A stretch of 64,000 nt of DNA from Hyphomonadaceae bacterium UBA1849 (lineage in GTDB: Bacteria > Pseudomonadota > Alphaproteobacteria > Caulobacterales > Hyphomonadaceae), in assembly GCA_002338565.1 (NCBI GenBank), contig DDIN01000001.1, positions 86,043 through 150,042 of the forward strand, read 5' to 3'. The position numbers and the translations under genes were made by a program. Of this stretch, positions 15,555-23,743 are shown one piece after another (within the stretch, counting starts at the first letter, position 1; each line of letters starts with the position of its first letter). The notes beneath the pieces were generated by a model, which saw nothing but the letters and a program-made list of their open reading frames with translations, had not been told where the DNA came from and ran no database searches.

Positions 15555-17015
15555 ATGACACTCTCTTTCCTGAACAACGATGTCTCCAAGCGCGGTTTTG
15601 TTTCTGGCTTTGTTGCAATCTGCACACTCGCTGTCGCAGGCTGCGGCGGCTCCGGCTCCGAACCGACCACAAGCGCGGCACCTGGAACTACAGACGCAGC
15701 TCCTATCATCATTCCCATGGAAGGGCTCGAAGTCACTGAGCTGACCTTTGGCTTTATTAAGCTTACTGACATGGCCCCGCTCGCGATCGCTTACGAGAAT
15801 GGCTATTTTGAAGACGAAGGCCTCTTCGTAACGCTTGAAGCTCAGGCGAACTGGAAAGTTCTCCTCGACCGCGTGATCGATGGCGAACTCGAAGGCGCGC
15901 ATATGCTCGCTGGTCAGCCGCTTGCGGCAACGATCGGCTACGGCACAGAAGCTCACATTGTCACGCCCTTCTCTATGGACCTGAACGGCAACGGCATCAC
16001 CGTTTCTAACGAAGTCTGGGACATGATGCGCCCAAACATTCCGAGCATGGATGATGGTCGCCCTGTTCACCCGATCAGCGCTGAAGCTCTGGCCCCTGTG
16101 GTTGAGCAATTCCAGGAAGAAGGTCGCCCATTCAATATGGGCATGGTCTTCCCGGTATCTACACACAATTACGAGCTTCGTTACTGGCTGGCGTCCGGCG
16201 GCATCCACCCGGGCTATTACTCTCCGGACGATGTATCCGGTCAGATCATGGCCGATGCTCTTCTCTCCGTAACGCCTCCACCACAAATGCCGGCGACACT
16301 CGAAGCGGGCACGATCTATGGCTATTGCGTGGGCGAGCCATGGAACCAGCAGGCCGTATCCATGGGCATCGGCGTGCCGGTCATCACAGACTATGAAATC
16401 TGGCGCAACAATCCGGAGAAAGTCTTCGGTATCACAGCAGAGTTTGCTGAAGAAAACCCGGTTACGACGCAAGCCATCACACGCGCTCTCATCCGCGCCG
16501 CAATGTGGCTCGACGAAAACGACAATGCGAACCGCGAAGAAGCCGTGGATATTCTTTCCCGCTCTGAATATGTCGGGGCCGACCGTGATGTGATCGCGGC
16601 ATCCATGACCGGCACTTTCGAATATGAAGCCGGTGATGTGCGCGAAGTACCCGATTTCAACGTGTTCTTCCGCTATAACGCGACATACCCGTACTATTCT
16701 GATGCGGTCTGGTACCTCACACAAATGCGTCGCTGGGGGCAGATCGCCGAAAGCCAGCCTGACGACTGGTATGATGATGTCGCACGCAGCGTTTACCGCT
16801 CTGACATCTATCTCGAAGCTGCTCGCTCACTGGTCGATGACGGTCTCGCAAACGAAGCTGATTTCCCATGGGATACCGATGGCTATCGCGAGCCGCAGTC
16901 AGAATTCATTGATGGCCTCACCTTCGATGGACGTCAGCCAAACGCATACCTCGAAACGCTCGAAATCGGCCTGAAAGACGGTGAAACCGTTCAGGGCGGA
17001 GAAGTCGTCCAATAA
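15555..17015 (+). CDS. nrtA: Nitrate ABC transporter substrate-binding lipoprotein
   Basis: Protein of 486 residues with a lipoprotein signal (CTLAVAGC, lipid-anchored Cys30) and an NrtA/CmpA-type periplasmic binding fold: FGFIKLTDMAPLAIAYENGYF, MLAGQPLAATIGYGT, MDLNGNGITVSNEVW and IYGYCVGEPWNQQA. These residues form the nitrate or nitrite pocket in this family. It is the first gene of the nitrate operon. A terminator-like hairpin in the 88-bp gap to nrtB may allow more binding protein than permease. Bicarbonate (CmpA-like) binding is a formal alternative, but the neighbours point to nitrate. Confidence 0.95.
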   Translation: MTLSFLNNDVSKRGFVSGFVAICTLAVAGCGGSGSEPTTSAAPGTTDAAPIIIPMEGLEVTELTFGFIKLTDMAPLAIAYENGYFEDEGLFVTLEAQANWKVLLDRVIDGELEGAHMLAGQPLAATIGYGTEAHIVTPFSMDLNGNGITVSNEVWDMMRPNIPSMDDGRPVHPISAEALAPVVEQFQEEGRPFNMGMVFPVSTHNYELRYWLASGGIHPGYYSPDDVSGQIMADALLSVTPPPQMPATLEAGTIYGYCVGEPWNQQAVSMGIGVPVITDYEIWRNNPEKVFGITAEFAEENPVTTQAITRALIRAAMWLDENDNANREEAVDILSRSEYVGADRDVIAASMTGTFEYEAGDVREVPDFNVFFRYNATYPYYSDAVWYLTQMRRWGQIAESQPDDWYDDVARSVYRSDIYLEAARSLVDDGLANEADFPWDTDGYREPQSEFIDGLTFDGRQPNAYLETLEIGLKDGETVQGGEVVQ

Positions 17016-17021
17016 GAACTC

Positions 17022-17083
17022 AAGGGCGGTGCGGTGCCTTTCCCCGAACTCCTCGCACCCAGGCGCGCCGCCCTTTCTTTTCT
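17022..17083 (+). terminator. Attenuator-like hairpin between nrtA and nrtB
   Basis: Outer stem AAGGGCGG (17022-17029) pairs with CCGCCCTT (17068-17075), with an inner GGTGCG/CGCACC pairing, and is followed by the T-rich tract TTCTTTTCTT. It ends about 20 bp before the nrtB start. Partial termination here would favour nrtA over the permease and ATPase genes. Confidence 0.55.
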
Positions 17084-17103
17084 TCCTTGAAAGGACCAGA
17101 ACA

Positions 17104-18222
17104 ATGACTGCCACTCTTGCTGCTCAAACGGCCAACGAGAACGCTTCCGAGGCCACTACAAAACAGGATGTCGCGAGCGTTAAAGCGGCTAAACAGGAGC
17201 GTGTATTCTCCTTGATCAACAAATCATCGAAATTTTTCGATGTATTTGCTCTGTCATGGGTCACACCAATTCTGATGATGGCGGCCGGTGACAGCCCGAA
17301 ACGCAATCTCGGCCTTATCTGGCAACGCCTTGGCATACCGATTGTCGCTATTCTGGTCTTTCTATTCGCCTGGGCCCAGCTTGCACCACAGGTAAACACC
17401 TCGCTTGGCGCAATCCCGGGACCAGCGCAAGTCTGGGAACAGGCTCAGGTTCTCAATGCGGATCATCTGCAGGAAATGGAGCGTCGTGATGCATTCTACG
17501 AACGCCAGGCAGCGCGCAATCAGGCACTGATTGATGCCGGCCGGCCGGGGGATGTTTCAGATGCCGGCTACACCGGACGTCCGACCTATTACCAGCAAAT
17601 CTGGACCAGCCTGAAGACAGTCTTTTTCGGCTTCATGCTCGCAACGCTTATCGCGGCACCGCTAGGTATAATCATGGGCATGTCCCCTAGCATGAACGCC
17701 GCGTTCAACCCGCTGATCCAGATTTTCAAGCCGGTTTCACCACTTGCATGGCTGCCTATCGTTACAATGGTTGTCTCCGCGACGGTAGCGACGGATTCAG
17801 GGATATCCAAGTCCTTCCTGACGTCGGCAATTACAGTGACACTTTGTTCGCTCTGGCCAACGCTGATCAACACAGCGCTCGGCGTTGCCACGGTCGACAA
17901 GGACCTGGTCAATGTCGGCAAGGTTCTAAAGCTTACGCCTTACACCAAAGTGACGAAACTGGTTCTGCCATCTGCTCTACCCCTCATCTTTACTGGCATG
18001 CGCCTGTCTCTGGGTGTGGGCTGGATGGTTCTCATCGCCGCTGAGATGCTCGCCCAGAACCCCGGTCTTGGAAAGTTCGTCTGGGACGAATTCCAGAACG
18101 GTTCTTCAAACTCTCTGGCGAAAATCATCGTAGCAGTTCTGACTATCGGCATTATCGGCTTCCTGCTCGATCGCGTCATGGTCGCTCTGCAGACCATGTT
18201 CACCCACTCTGTAAACCGCTAA
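17104..18222 (+). CDS. nrtB: Nitrate ABC transporter permease
   Basis: Inner-membrane permease of 372 residues from the ATG at 17104, which follows a GAAAGGA ribosome site; an open frame from 16981 runs back into nrtA and is not needed. The N-terminal 60 residues are soluble and polar. A first membrane helix (IPIVAILVFLFAWAQL) is followed by a charged loop (WEQAQVLNADHLQEMERRD), then the BPD_transp domain with about five helices. The EAA-type loop that contacts the ATPase is in TALGVATVDKDLVNVGKVLKL. It pairs with NrtA and the fused NrtCD ATPase. Confidence 0.94.
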   Translation: MTATLAAQTANENASEATTKQDVASVKAAKQERVFSLINKSSKFFDVFALSWVTPILMMAAGDSPKRNLGLIWQRLGIPIVAILVFLFAWAQLAPQVNTSLGAIPGPAQVWEQAQVLNADHLQEMERRDAFYERQAARNQALIDAGRPGDVSDAGYTGRPTYYQQIWTSLKTVFFGFMLATLIAAPLGIIMGMSPSMNAAFNPLIQIFKPVSPLAWLPIVTMVVSATVATDSGISKSFLTSAITVTLCSLWPTLINTALGVATVDKDLVNVGKVLKLTPYTKVTKLVLPSALPLIFTGMRLSLGVGWMVLIAAEMLAQNPGLGKFVWDEFQNGSSNSLAKIIVAVLTIGIIGFLLDRVMVALQTMFTHSVNR

Positions 18223-18237
18223 TCTGGAGGAGATGAT

Positions 18238-19968
18238 ATGCCTATCATTGAGCTTAATAACGTCTCCAAAGGGTTTGGAGAAGGCCTCGACAAGGTCAAT
18301 ATCCTCAACAACATCAGCCTCGACGTCGAAGACGGTGAATTCGTTGCGATTGTTGGCTTCTCTGGCTCCGGCAAGAGCACGCTCATCAACCTCATGTCAG
18401 GTCTCGACTTTCCTGACACTGGCGAAGTGCTTTTCGACGGCAAGCCAGTAGAGGGCCCGGGTCCTGAACGGGCGGTTTGCTTTCAAAGCTACTCGCTCAT
18501 GCCCTGGATGACCGTTCGTGAGAATGTTCAGCTTGCTGTGAACAGCGTTTTCCCAAAGGAAAGCAAGAAAGACCGCGCCGCTCGTGCAGACAAGTACATC
18601 GAGATGGTCAGCCTCGGTCACGCGAAAGACCGACGTCCGGCAGAACTGTCAGGCGGCATGCGTCAGCGGGTTGCAGTGGCACGCTCTCTGGCGATGGATC
18701 CGAAAGTACTGCTTCTGGACGAACCACTCTCTGCGCTCGACGCATTGACGCGTGCAAACCTTCAGGACGAGATCACGGACATCTGGTCAAATGACAAGAA
18801 GACCGTTGTTCTGATCACGAATGATGTGGACGAAGCTATACTGCTGGCAGACCGTATCATCCCGCTCAATCCGGGCCCTGACGCAACTTTTGGACCGTCT
18901 TTTAAAGTTGATCTGCCACGTCCGCGCGACCGTACAGAAATGAACCATAATGACGCGTTCAAAACGCTTCGTCGTGACGTGACCGCCTATCTGATGGATG
19001 TCGGTGTCGCCAAAAAGCGCGCGGAAATCGAACGTCCGCTTCCAGACGTCACACCCATCACATTCGGCAAACCGAAGGCTTACACCAAAGCGGCTCAGAC
19101 GTCCGGTGTGGCGGAACACCGCTTCCTTGAGTATTCACAGGTGGATAAAGTTTATCCGACACCTAAAGGTCCGCTCACGGTCGTTGACGGCTTCGATATC
19201 AAGATCAAAAAAGGTGAATTCGTCTCGGTCATTGGGCACTCGGGCTGCGGAAAATCTACCGTTCTGACGATGACTGCCGGACTGAACGAAGTCTCTCGTG
19301 GCGGCATTATCCTTGATAATAAAGAGGTCTCGGCAGCGGGCCCTGACCGCGCGGTAGTGTTTCAGGCACCTTCCCTTTTCCCGTGGCTCACAGCTAAGCA
19401 GAACGTGGCAGTCGGCGTAGACCGTGTTTACCCAGACGCAACACAGGCCGAACGAGAGCAAGTCGTTGAGTACTATCTGTCCAAGGTAGGCCTCGGTGAT
19501 GCGATGGATAAGCTTGGCGCAGATATGTCTAACGGCATGCGCCAGCGCGTTGGTATTGCCCGGGCTTTCGCTCTGTCTCCGAAGCTACTTCTACTCGACG
19601 AACCATTCGGCATGCTGGACAGCCTGACACGATGGGAACTTCAGGAAGTTCTGATGGAGGTCTGGCAACGCACGCAGGTCACTGCGATGTGCGTCACGCA
19701 CGATGTGGATGAAGCCATTCTTTTGTCCGACCGCATCATCATGATGACCAATGGTCCGAATGCACGCATCGGCAAGGTTCTGGAAGTGGATCTGCCACGC
19801 CCTCGCACGCGCAAAGCCCTTTTGGAGCATCCGGACTATTACGCTTATCGCGAACAGGTCCTGAGCTTCCTTGAAGAGTATGAAGGCGGCGCGAACCCAA
19901 CGCCTCCGGGTGAAGAACAGCCCGCCGGTGATACGACTTCTGACGTCGCATCTGAAGCTGCAGCGTGA
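18238..19968 (+). CDS. Fused double ATPase of the nitrate ABC transporter
   Basis: Two complete ABC ATPase domains in one chain of 576 residues. The N-terminal half has Walker A GFSGSGKST (40-48), signature LSGGMRQR (from 137) and an H-loop with Asn195 (TNDVDEA). The C-terminal half has Walker A GHSGCGKST (333-341), a non-canonical signature MSNGMRQR (from 430) and H488 in the H-loop (THDVDEA). In cyanobacteria NrtC and NrtD are separate proteins; here both ATPase halves are fused. Asn195 and MSNGM would meet in the same composite ATP site, leaving one consensus and one degenerate site. It follows nrtB after 15 bp with a GGAGGAG ribosome site. Confidence 0.94.
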   Translation: MPIIELNNVSKGFGEGLDKVNILNNISLDVEDGEFVAIVGFSGSGKSTLINLMSGLDFPDTGEVLFDGKPVEGPGPERAVCFQSYSLMPWMTVRENVQLAVNSVFPKESKKDRAARADKYIEMVSLGHAKDRRPAELSGGMRQRVAVARSLAMDPKVLLLDEPLSALDALTRANLQDEITDIWSNDKKTVVLITNDVDEAILLADRIIPLNPGPDATFGPSFKVDLPRPRDRTEMNHNDAFKTLRRDVTAYLMDVGVAKKRAEIERPLPDVTPITFGKPKAYTKAAQTSGVAEHRFLEYSQVDKVYPTPKGPLTVVDGFDIKIKKGEFVSVIGHSGCGKSTVLTMTAGLNEVSRGGIILDNKEVSAAGPDRAVVFQAPSLFPWLTAKQNVAVGVDRVYPDATQAEREQVVEYYLSKVGLGDAMDKLGADMSNGMRQRVGIARAFALSPKLLLLDEPFGMLDSLTRWELQEVLMEVWQRTQVTAMCVTHDVDEAILLSDRIIMMTNGPNARIGKVLEVDLPRPRTRKALLEHPDYYAYREQVLSFLEEYEGGANPTPPGEEQPAGDTTSDVASEAAA

Positions 19969-19979
19969 GGGATGAATCC

Positions 19980-20906
19980 ATGACCATTCCCCAAACAGAC
20001 ATAAAGACCTTTATCTCCGTCTCGGAAATCTGGGTACCTAACGGCGATAAGCTTGAGCGCTCGGCAGGTAATTACGGTACGCTTTCCGATTTTGAGGAGG
20101 CTTCGCGCCAAACCAGCTTTTCAAAAGGTGAAGGCCTTCCGGGCAAGGCCTGGGCCGAAGCCAAACCGGTTGTTCTGAAAGAGTTCGACGGCTCGTACTT
20201 TAAACGAACCGAAGAAGCCAGAACCGCAGGTCTGACGCGTGCTGTGGCCGTACCCGTCTTCGCCGGAGAGGTCCTCAAAGCTGTTCTGGTCGTGCTTTGC
20301 GCCGACGATGAAGAGCGTATGGGTGCTATTGAAGTATGGGCCGAAAACAACGGCATGCTTATCCTCGAAGATGGCTATTACGGCGCAGCAAAACATTTTG
20401 AATGGGTTTCACAGCACACCCATTTCCCGCGGGGTCAGGGCCTTCCGGGTGGCGTTTGGGCCTCAGAAACACCAATGCTTATGCGTGACCTTGGATCGGG
20501 CTACCGCTTCGTCCGCGCCGACAGCGCAGGTCGGGCCGGACTGACAAACGGCATCGGAATTCCGGTCCCTACACCATCGGAAACAACTTATGTCCTGGCG
20601 CTCCTGTCAGCGCGCGGCACTCCAATCGCTAACCGGTTTGAGATCTGGGATGCCCGTTCGGTGAAGGTTGGTGCCTCAAAAGGCGCGGTCATGCTGGATG
20701 GCATCTGCGCCAAAGAAGGTGCCCTCTGGGACGACGATAATCCACGCCGCGCCGAAGCCTTCAAAGGCATTATCGGACGCGTACTCGCAAATGGCCTCCC
20801 GGCCATAGCTTCCAAAAGTGCTGAAACCGCCGGATACGACTCTGTCGTTGTCCTTCCTATCCATCAAGGCGGTGAGCTCTCTCACATCGTCGCCTGGTAT
20901 TGCTGA
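19980..20906 (+). CDS. Triple GAF-like repeat protein of the nitrate operon
   Basis: Unknown protein of 308 residues. I chose the ATG at 19980 behind GAGGG (19967-19971); a GTG at 19965 overlaps the previous stop but lacks a site. It consists of three degenerate copies of one module: about 14-107, 116-210 and 219-308. Each opens with E-[IV]-W (SEIWVPNG, IEVWAENN, FEIWDARS). The first two share KGEGLPGKAW / RGQGLPGGVW and AGLTRAVAVPV / AGLTNGIGIPV; the third keeps AGYDSVVVLPI. The pattern is GAF-like: a small ligand-binding sensor domain. There is no output domain and no membrane helix. Its place between transporter and reductase genes suggests sensing or gating in nitrate/nitrite flux. Confidence 0.8.
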   Translation: MTIPQTDIKTFISVSEIWVPNGDKLERSAGNYGTLSDFEEASRQTSFSKGEGLPGKAWAEAKPVVLKEFDGSYFKRTEEARTAGLTRAVAVPVFAGEVLKAVLVVLCADDEERMGAIEVWAENNGMLILEDGYYGAAKHFEWVSQHTHFPRGQGLPGGVWASETPMLMRDLGSGYRFVRADSAGRAGLTNGIGIPVPTPSETTYVLALLSARGTPIANRFEIWDARSVKVGASKGAVMLDGICAKEGALWDDDNPRRAEAFKGIIGRVLANGLPAIASKSAETAGYDSVVVLPIHQGGELSHIVAWYC

Positions 20907-20916
20907 GGAAAAGGAT

Positions 20917-23361
20917 ATGTCCCGAGAAAAACTCGTCATAATTGGCGCAGGCATGGCTGCCGGCCGGTTTCTGGAGCACCTCCTTGATGCCAATCCAGAT
21001 GCCTATGACATCACCCTATTCAACGCCGAGCCACGCGGCACATATAACCGCATCATGCTTTCCCCGGTCCTGTCCGGCGAGAAGAGCTATGAGGAAATCG
21101 TCACCCACACCGATGACTGGTACGCCGAACAAGGCATAACCTGTCGCTTTGGTGAGCGGATCATTTCAGTAGACCGCGCCAATAAAACCGTGCTCGGCGA
21201 GAAGGGCATTGTGGCTTACGACAAGCTGGTCATCGCCACGGGCTCCAGCCCATTCATCATTCCAATGCCGGGGCATGATCTGTCAGGTGTGCTCGCTTAT
21301 CGCGATCTTGAAGACACCAATGGCATGATTGACGCCTGCCAGCCGGGCGCAAAAGCTGTGGTCATTGGCGGCGGTCTTCTCGGCCTCGAAGCTGCCGCGG
21401 GCCTCCGTCTTCGCGGCATGGACGTCACCGTTTTGCACCTGATGCCTACGCTGATGGAACGTCAGCTTGACCCGTCTGCTGGCTATCTTCTTGAAAAGGA
21501 ACTTGCTGATCGCGGCATTGAAATCCGCACTGGCGCGAACTCCAAGGAAATCTATGGCGACGGCAAGGTTGAGGGCATTCGTCTCGAGGACGGAACTGAT
21601 ATCCCTGCAAACCTGATCGTTATGGCCGTCGGCATTCGCCCGAGCATTGCAATCGCCAAAGAAGCCGGTCTGGACGTTGGACGTGGCATTCTCGTCGATT
21701 GCAAAATGAAGACGTCGGACCCGAGCATCTACTCCGTTGGCGAATGTGTAGAGTTCGAAGGTAATTGCTACGGCCTCGTTGCACCATTGTTTGACCAGGC
21801 AAAAGTACTTGCCAATGCGCTGATCGCAGAAGCCGACGACACAGATTTCGTCCATTCCGAAACCGCGACTAAGCTGAAGGTTACGGGCGTAGACCTGTTC
21901 TCAGCCGGTGATTTCGCAGACGGCGAAGGACGCGATGAGATCGTCTTCCGTGATCCTGCACGAGGCATCTATAAGCGCCTCGTGCTGGAAGGCGACAAAC
22001 TTGTTGGAGCCGTCCTCTATGGCGAAACCGCCGATGGAGCCTGGTTCTTCGATAAAATCAAAAAAGGCGAGGAAATTGGCGCCGAAGACCGAGCCACGCT
22101 CATCTTCGGGCAGTCCTACGCTGGAGGGTCCCCCCTGGACCCTATGGCGGCCGTTGCAGCCTTGCCGGATGAGGCAGAGATCTGCGGTTGTAACGGCATA
22201 TCGAAGGGACAGATCACCCAGGCAATTGATGAAAAAGGTCTGAGCGACGTTGAAGGCGTTCGCGCCTGCACGAAAGCGTCTGGTTCCTGTGGCACATGTA
22301 CCGGGCTGGTCGAAAGCCTGCTTGCATGGAAACTCGGCGATGCCTTTGCTGCACCGGCCAAAAATGCGGTATGTGGCTGTACTGAACTCGGTCATGACGA
22401 AGTTCGCCGTCTGATCGTTTCTCAGAGGCTGAAATCGGTTCCCGCAGTCATGCAGGAACTGAGCTGGAAAACGAGTTGTGGCTGCGCCAAGTGTCGCCCT
22501 GCCCTGAACTATTATCTGCTGGCTAGCTGGCCGGGCGAATATGTCGACGACAACCAGTCTCGTTTCATCAACGAGCGGGTTCACGCCAATATTCAGAAAG
22601 ACGGCACCTATTCAGTCGTGCCTCGTGCCTGGGGTGGCGTAACGACCGCAGCAGAACTTCGCGCTGTGGCGGACGTGGTCGATAAGTATGACATTCCAAT
22701 GGTCAAATACACCGGCGGGCAGCGCATCGACATGCTTGGCGTGAAGAAGGAAGACCTTCCCGGCGTTTGGGCGGATCTCAACGAGGCCGGCATGGTCTCT
22801 GGGCATGCCTATGGCAAATCACTTCGGACCGTGAAGACATGTGTCGGTTCGGAGTGGTGCCGTGTAGGGACGCAGGACTCCACGGGCCTCGGCATCAAGC
22901 TTGAAAAACTGATGTGGGGCTCGTGGACACCGCACAAAGTGAAGCTCGCCGTCTCTGGCTGTCCGCGCAATTGCGCCGAAGCCACCTGTAAGGATATCGG
23001 CGTCGTTTGCGTGGATTCCGGCTATCAAATTCATATTGCGGGCGCCGCAGGTATGGAAGTTCGGGCAACCGATCACCTGACGACCGTCACGACCGAAGAA
23101 GAAGCCATCGAGATGTGCGCTGCTGTTTTGCAGGCCTATCGCGAACAGGGCTTCTACCTTGAGCGTATCTATAAATGGACGGCCCGAATTGGCGGCGCAG
23201 AAAAAGTCCATGAGCTCATCGTCGATGACGTGGAAAACCGCAAAGCTCTCTTCGAGCGCTTCAAGTACGCACAGCAATTCTCACAGGACGACCCTTGGGC
23301 TGAGCGCGCATCAGGAAAAGTCGATGCGCACGAATTCAAGACGCTCGAACTGGTGGAGTAA
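20917..23361 (+). CDS. nirB: NAD(P)H-dependent nitrite reductase, large subunit
   Basis: Siroheme enzyme of 814 residues reducing nitrite to ammonium in the cytosol. The ATG at 20917 follows GAGGAAAAGGA; upstream in-frame starts lie inside the GAF gene. Order of parts: FAD Rossmann (IIGAGMAAGRFLEHLL), NAD Rossmann (VVIGGGLLGLEAAAGLRLRG, about 150), two BFD-type [2Fe-2S] regions (CGCNG..CGTC near 430-460 and CGCTEL..CGCAKC near 485-530), and the sulfite/nitrite-reductase half-domains with the [4Fe-4S]/siroheme cysteines in KTCVGSEWCRVGTQDS and SGCPRNCAEATC. It is followed by nirD after 13 bp. Confidence 0.97.
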   Translation: MSREKLVIIGAGMAAGRFLEHLLDANPDAYDITLFNAEPRGTYNRIMLSPVLSGEKSYEEIVTHTDDWYAEQGITCRFGERIISVDRANKTVLGEKGIVAYDKLVIATGSSPFIIPMPGHDLSGVLAYRDLEDTNGMIDACQPGAKAVVIGGGLLGLEAAAGLRLRGMDVTVLHLMPTLMERQLDPSAGYLLEKELADRGIEIRTGANSKEIYGDGKVEGIRLEDGTDIPANLIVMAVGIRPSIAIAKEAGLDVGRGILVDCKMKTSDPSIYSVGECVEFEGNCYGLVAPLFDQAKVLANALIAEADDTDFVHSETATKLKVTGVDLFSAGDFADGEGRDEIVFRDPARGIYKRLVLEGDKLVGAVLYGETADGAWFFDKIKKGEEIGAEDRATLIFGQSYAGGSPLDPMAAVAALPDEAEICGCNGISKGQITQAIDEKGLSDVEGVRACTKASGSCGTCTGLVESLLAWKLGDAFAAPAKNAVCGCTELGHDEVRRLIVSQRLKSVPAVMQELSWKTSCGCAKCRPALNYYLLASWPGEYVDDNQSRFINERVHANIQKDGTYSVVPRAWGGVTTAAELRAVADVVDKYDIPMVKYTGGQRIDMLGVKKEDLPGVWADLNEAGMVSGHAYGKSLRTVKTCVGSEWCRVGTQDSTGLGIKLEKLMWGSWTPHKVKLAVSGCPRNCAEATCKDIGVVCVDSGYQIHIAGAAGMEVRATDHLTTVTTEEEAIEMCAAVLQAYREQGFYLERIYKWTARIGGAEKVHELIVDDVENRKALFERFKYAQQFSQDDPWAERASGKVDAHEFKTLELVE

Positions 23362-23374
23362 AAGGATGGATGGA

Positions 23375-23707
23375 ATGGCACCTTTTGAACGTTGGTTCGA
23401 CATCTGCGAGCTGTCAGACATTCCGGTTCGTGGCTCACGTCGGCTGGAGAAGGACGGAATGAAGATTGCCATCTTCAGAACGTCCGACGACCGCGTATTC
23501 GCTGTCGAGAACCGCTGTGCGCACAAAGGTGGCCCGTTGAGCGAGGGCATCGTCCACGACTGTGCGGTCACCTGCCCTCTGCACAACTGGGTCTACGATC
23601 TGTCGACTGGCAAGGCACAAGGTGGAGACGAAGGACAGATACGCACCTTTCCGGCAGAAGTTCGCGATGGCGGACGCGTGCATTTACGCCTCGCAATGGC
23701 GTCCTGA
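23375..23707 (+). CDS. nirD: Nitrite reductase small subunit with complete Rieske site
   Basis: Protein of 110 residues. The ribosome site AAAGGA (23361-23366) is 8 bases from the ATG at 23375 but directly abuts an in-frame ATG at 23366, so the site decides for 23375. It is a Rieske-fold NirD with all four cluster ligands: C48 and H50 in NRCAHKGG, C67 and H70 in VTCPLHNW. E. coli NirD, by contrast, lacks the cluster ligands, so this subunit may carry electrons itself. Confidence 0.95.
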   Translation: MAPFERWFDICELSDIPVRGSRRLEKDGMKIAIFRTSDDRVFAVENRCAHKGGPLSEGIVHDCAVTCPLHNWVYDLSTGKAQGGDEGQIRTFPAEVRDGGRVHLRLAMAS

Positions 23708-23743
23708 TCTCCCTGTCTCATAAGATTTCGATCGAGCCCCCCC

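Noticed and set aside
15465..16724. Long minus-strand open frame opposite nrtA
   Set aside because: It is the antisense shadow of nrtA; the translation is rich in His, Arg and Cys without any family motif, and nrtA is unmistakable.
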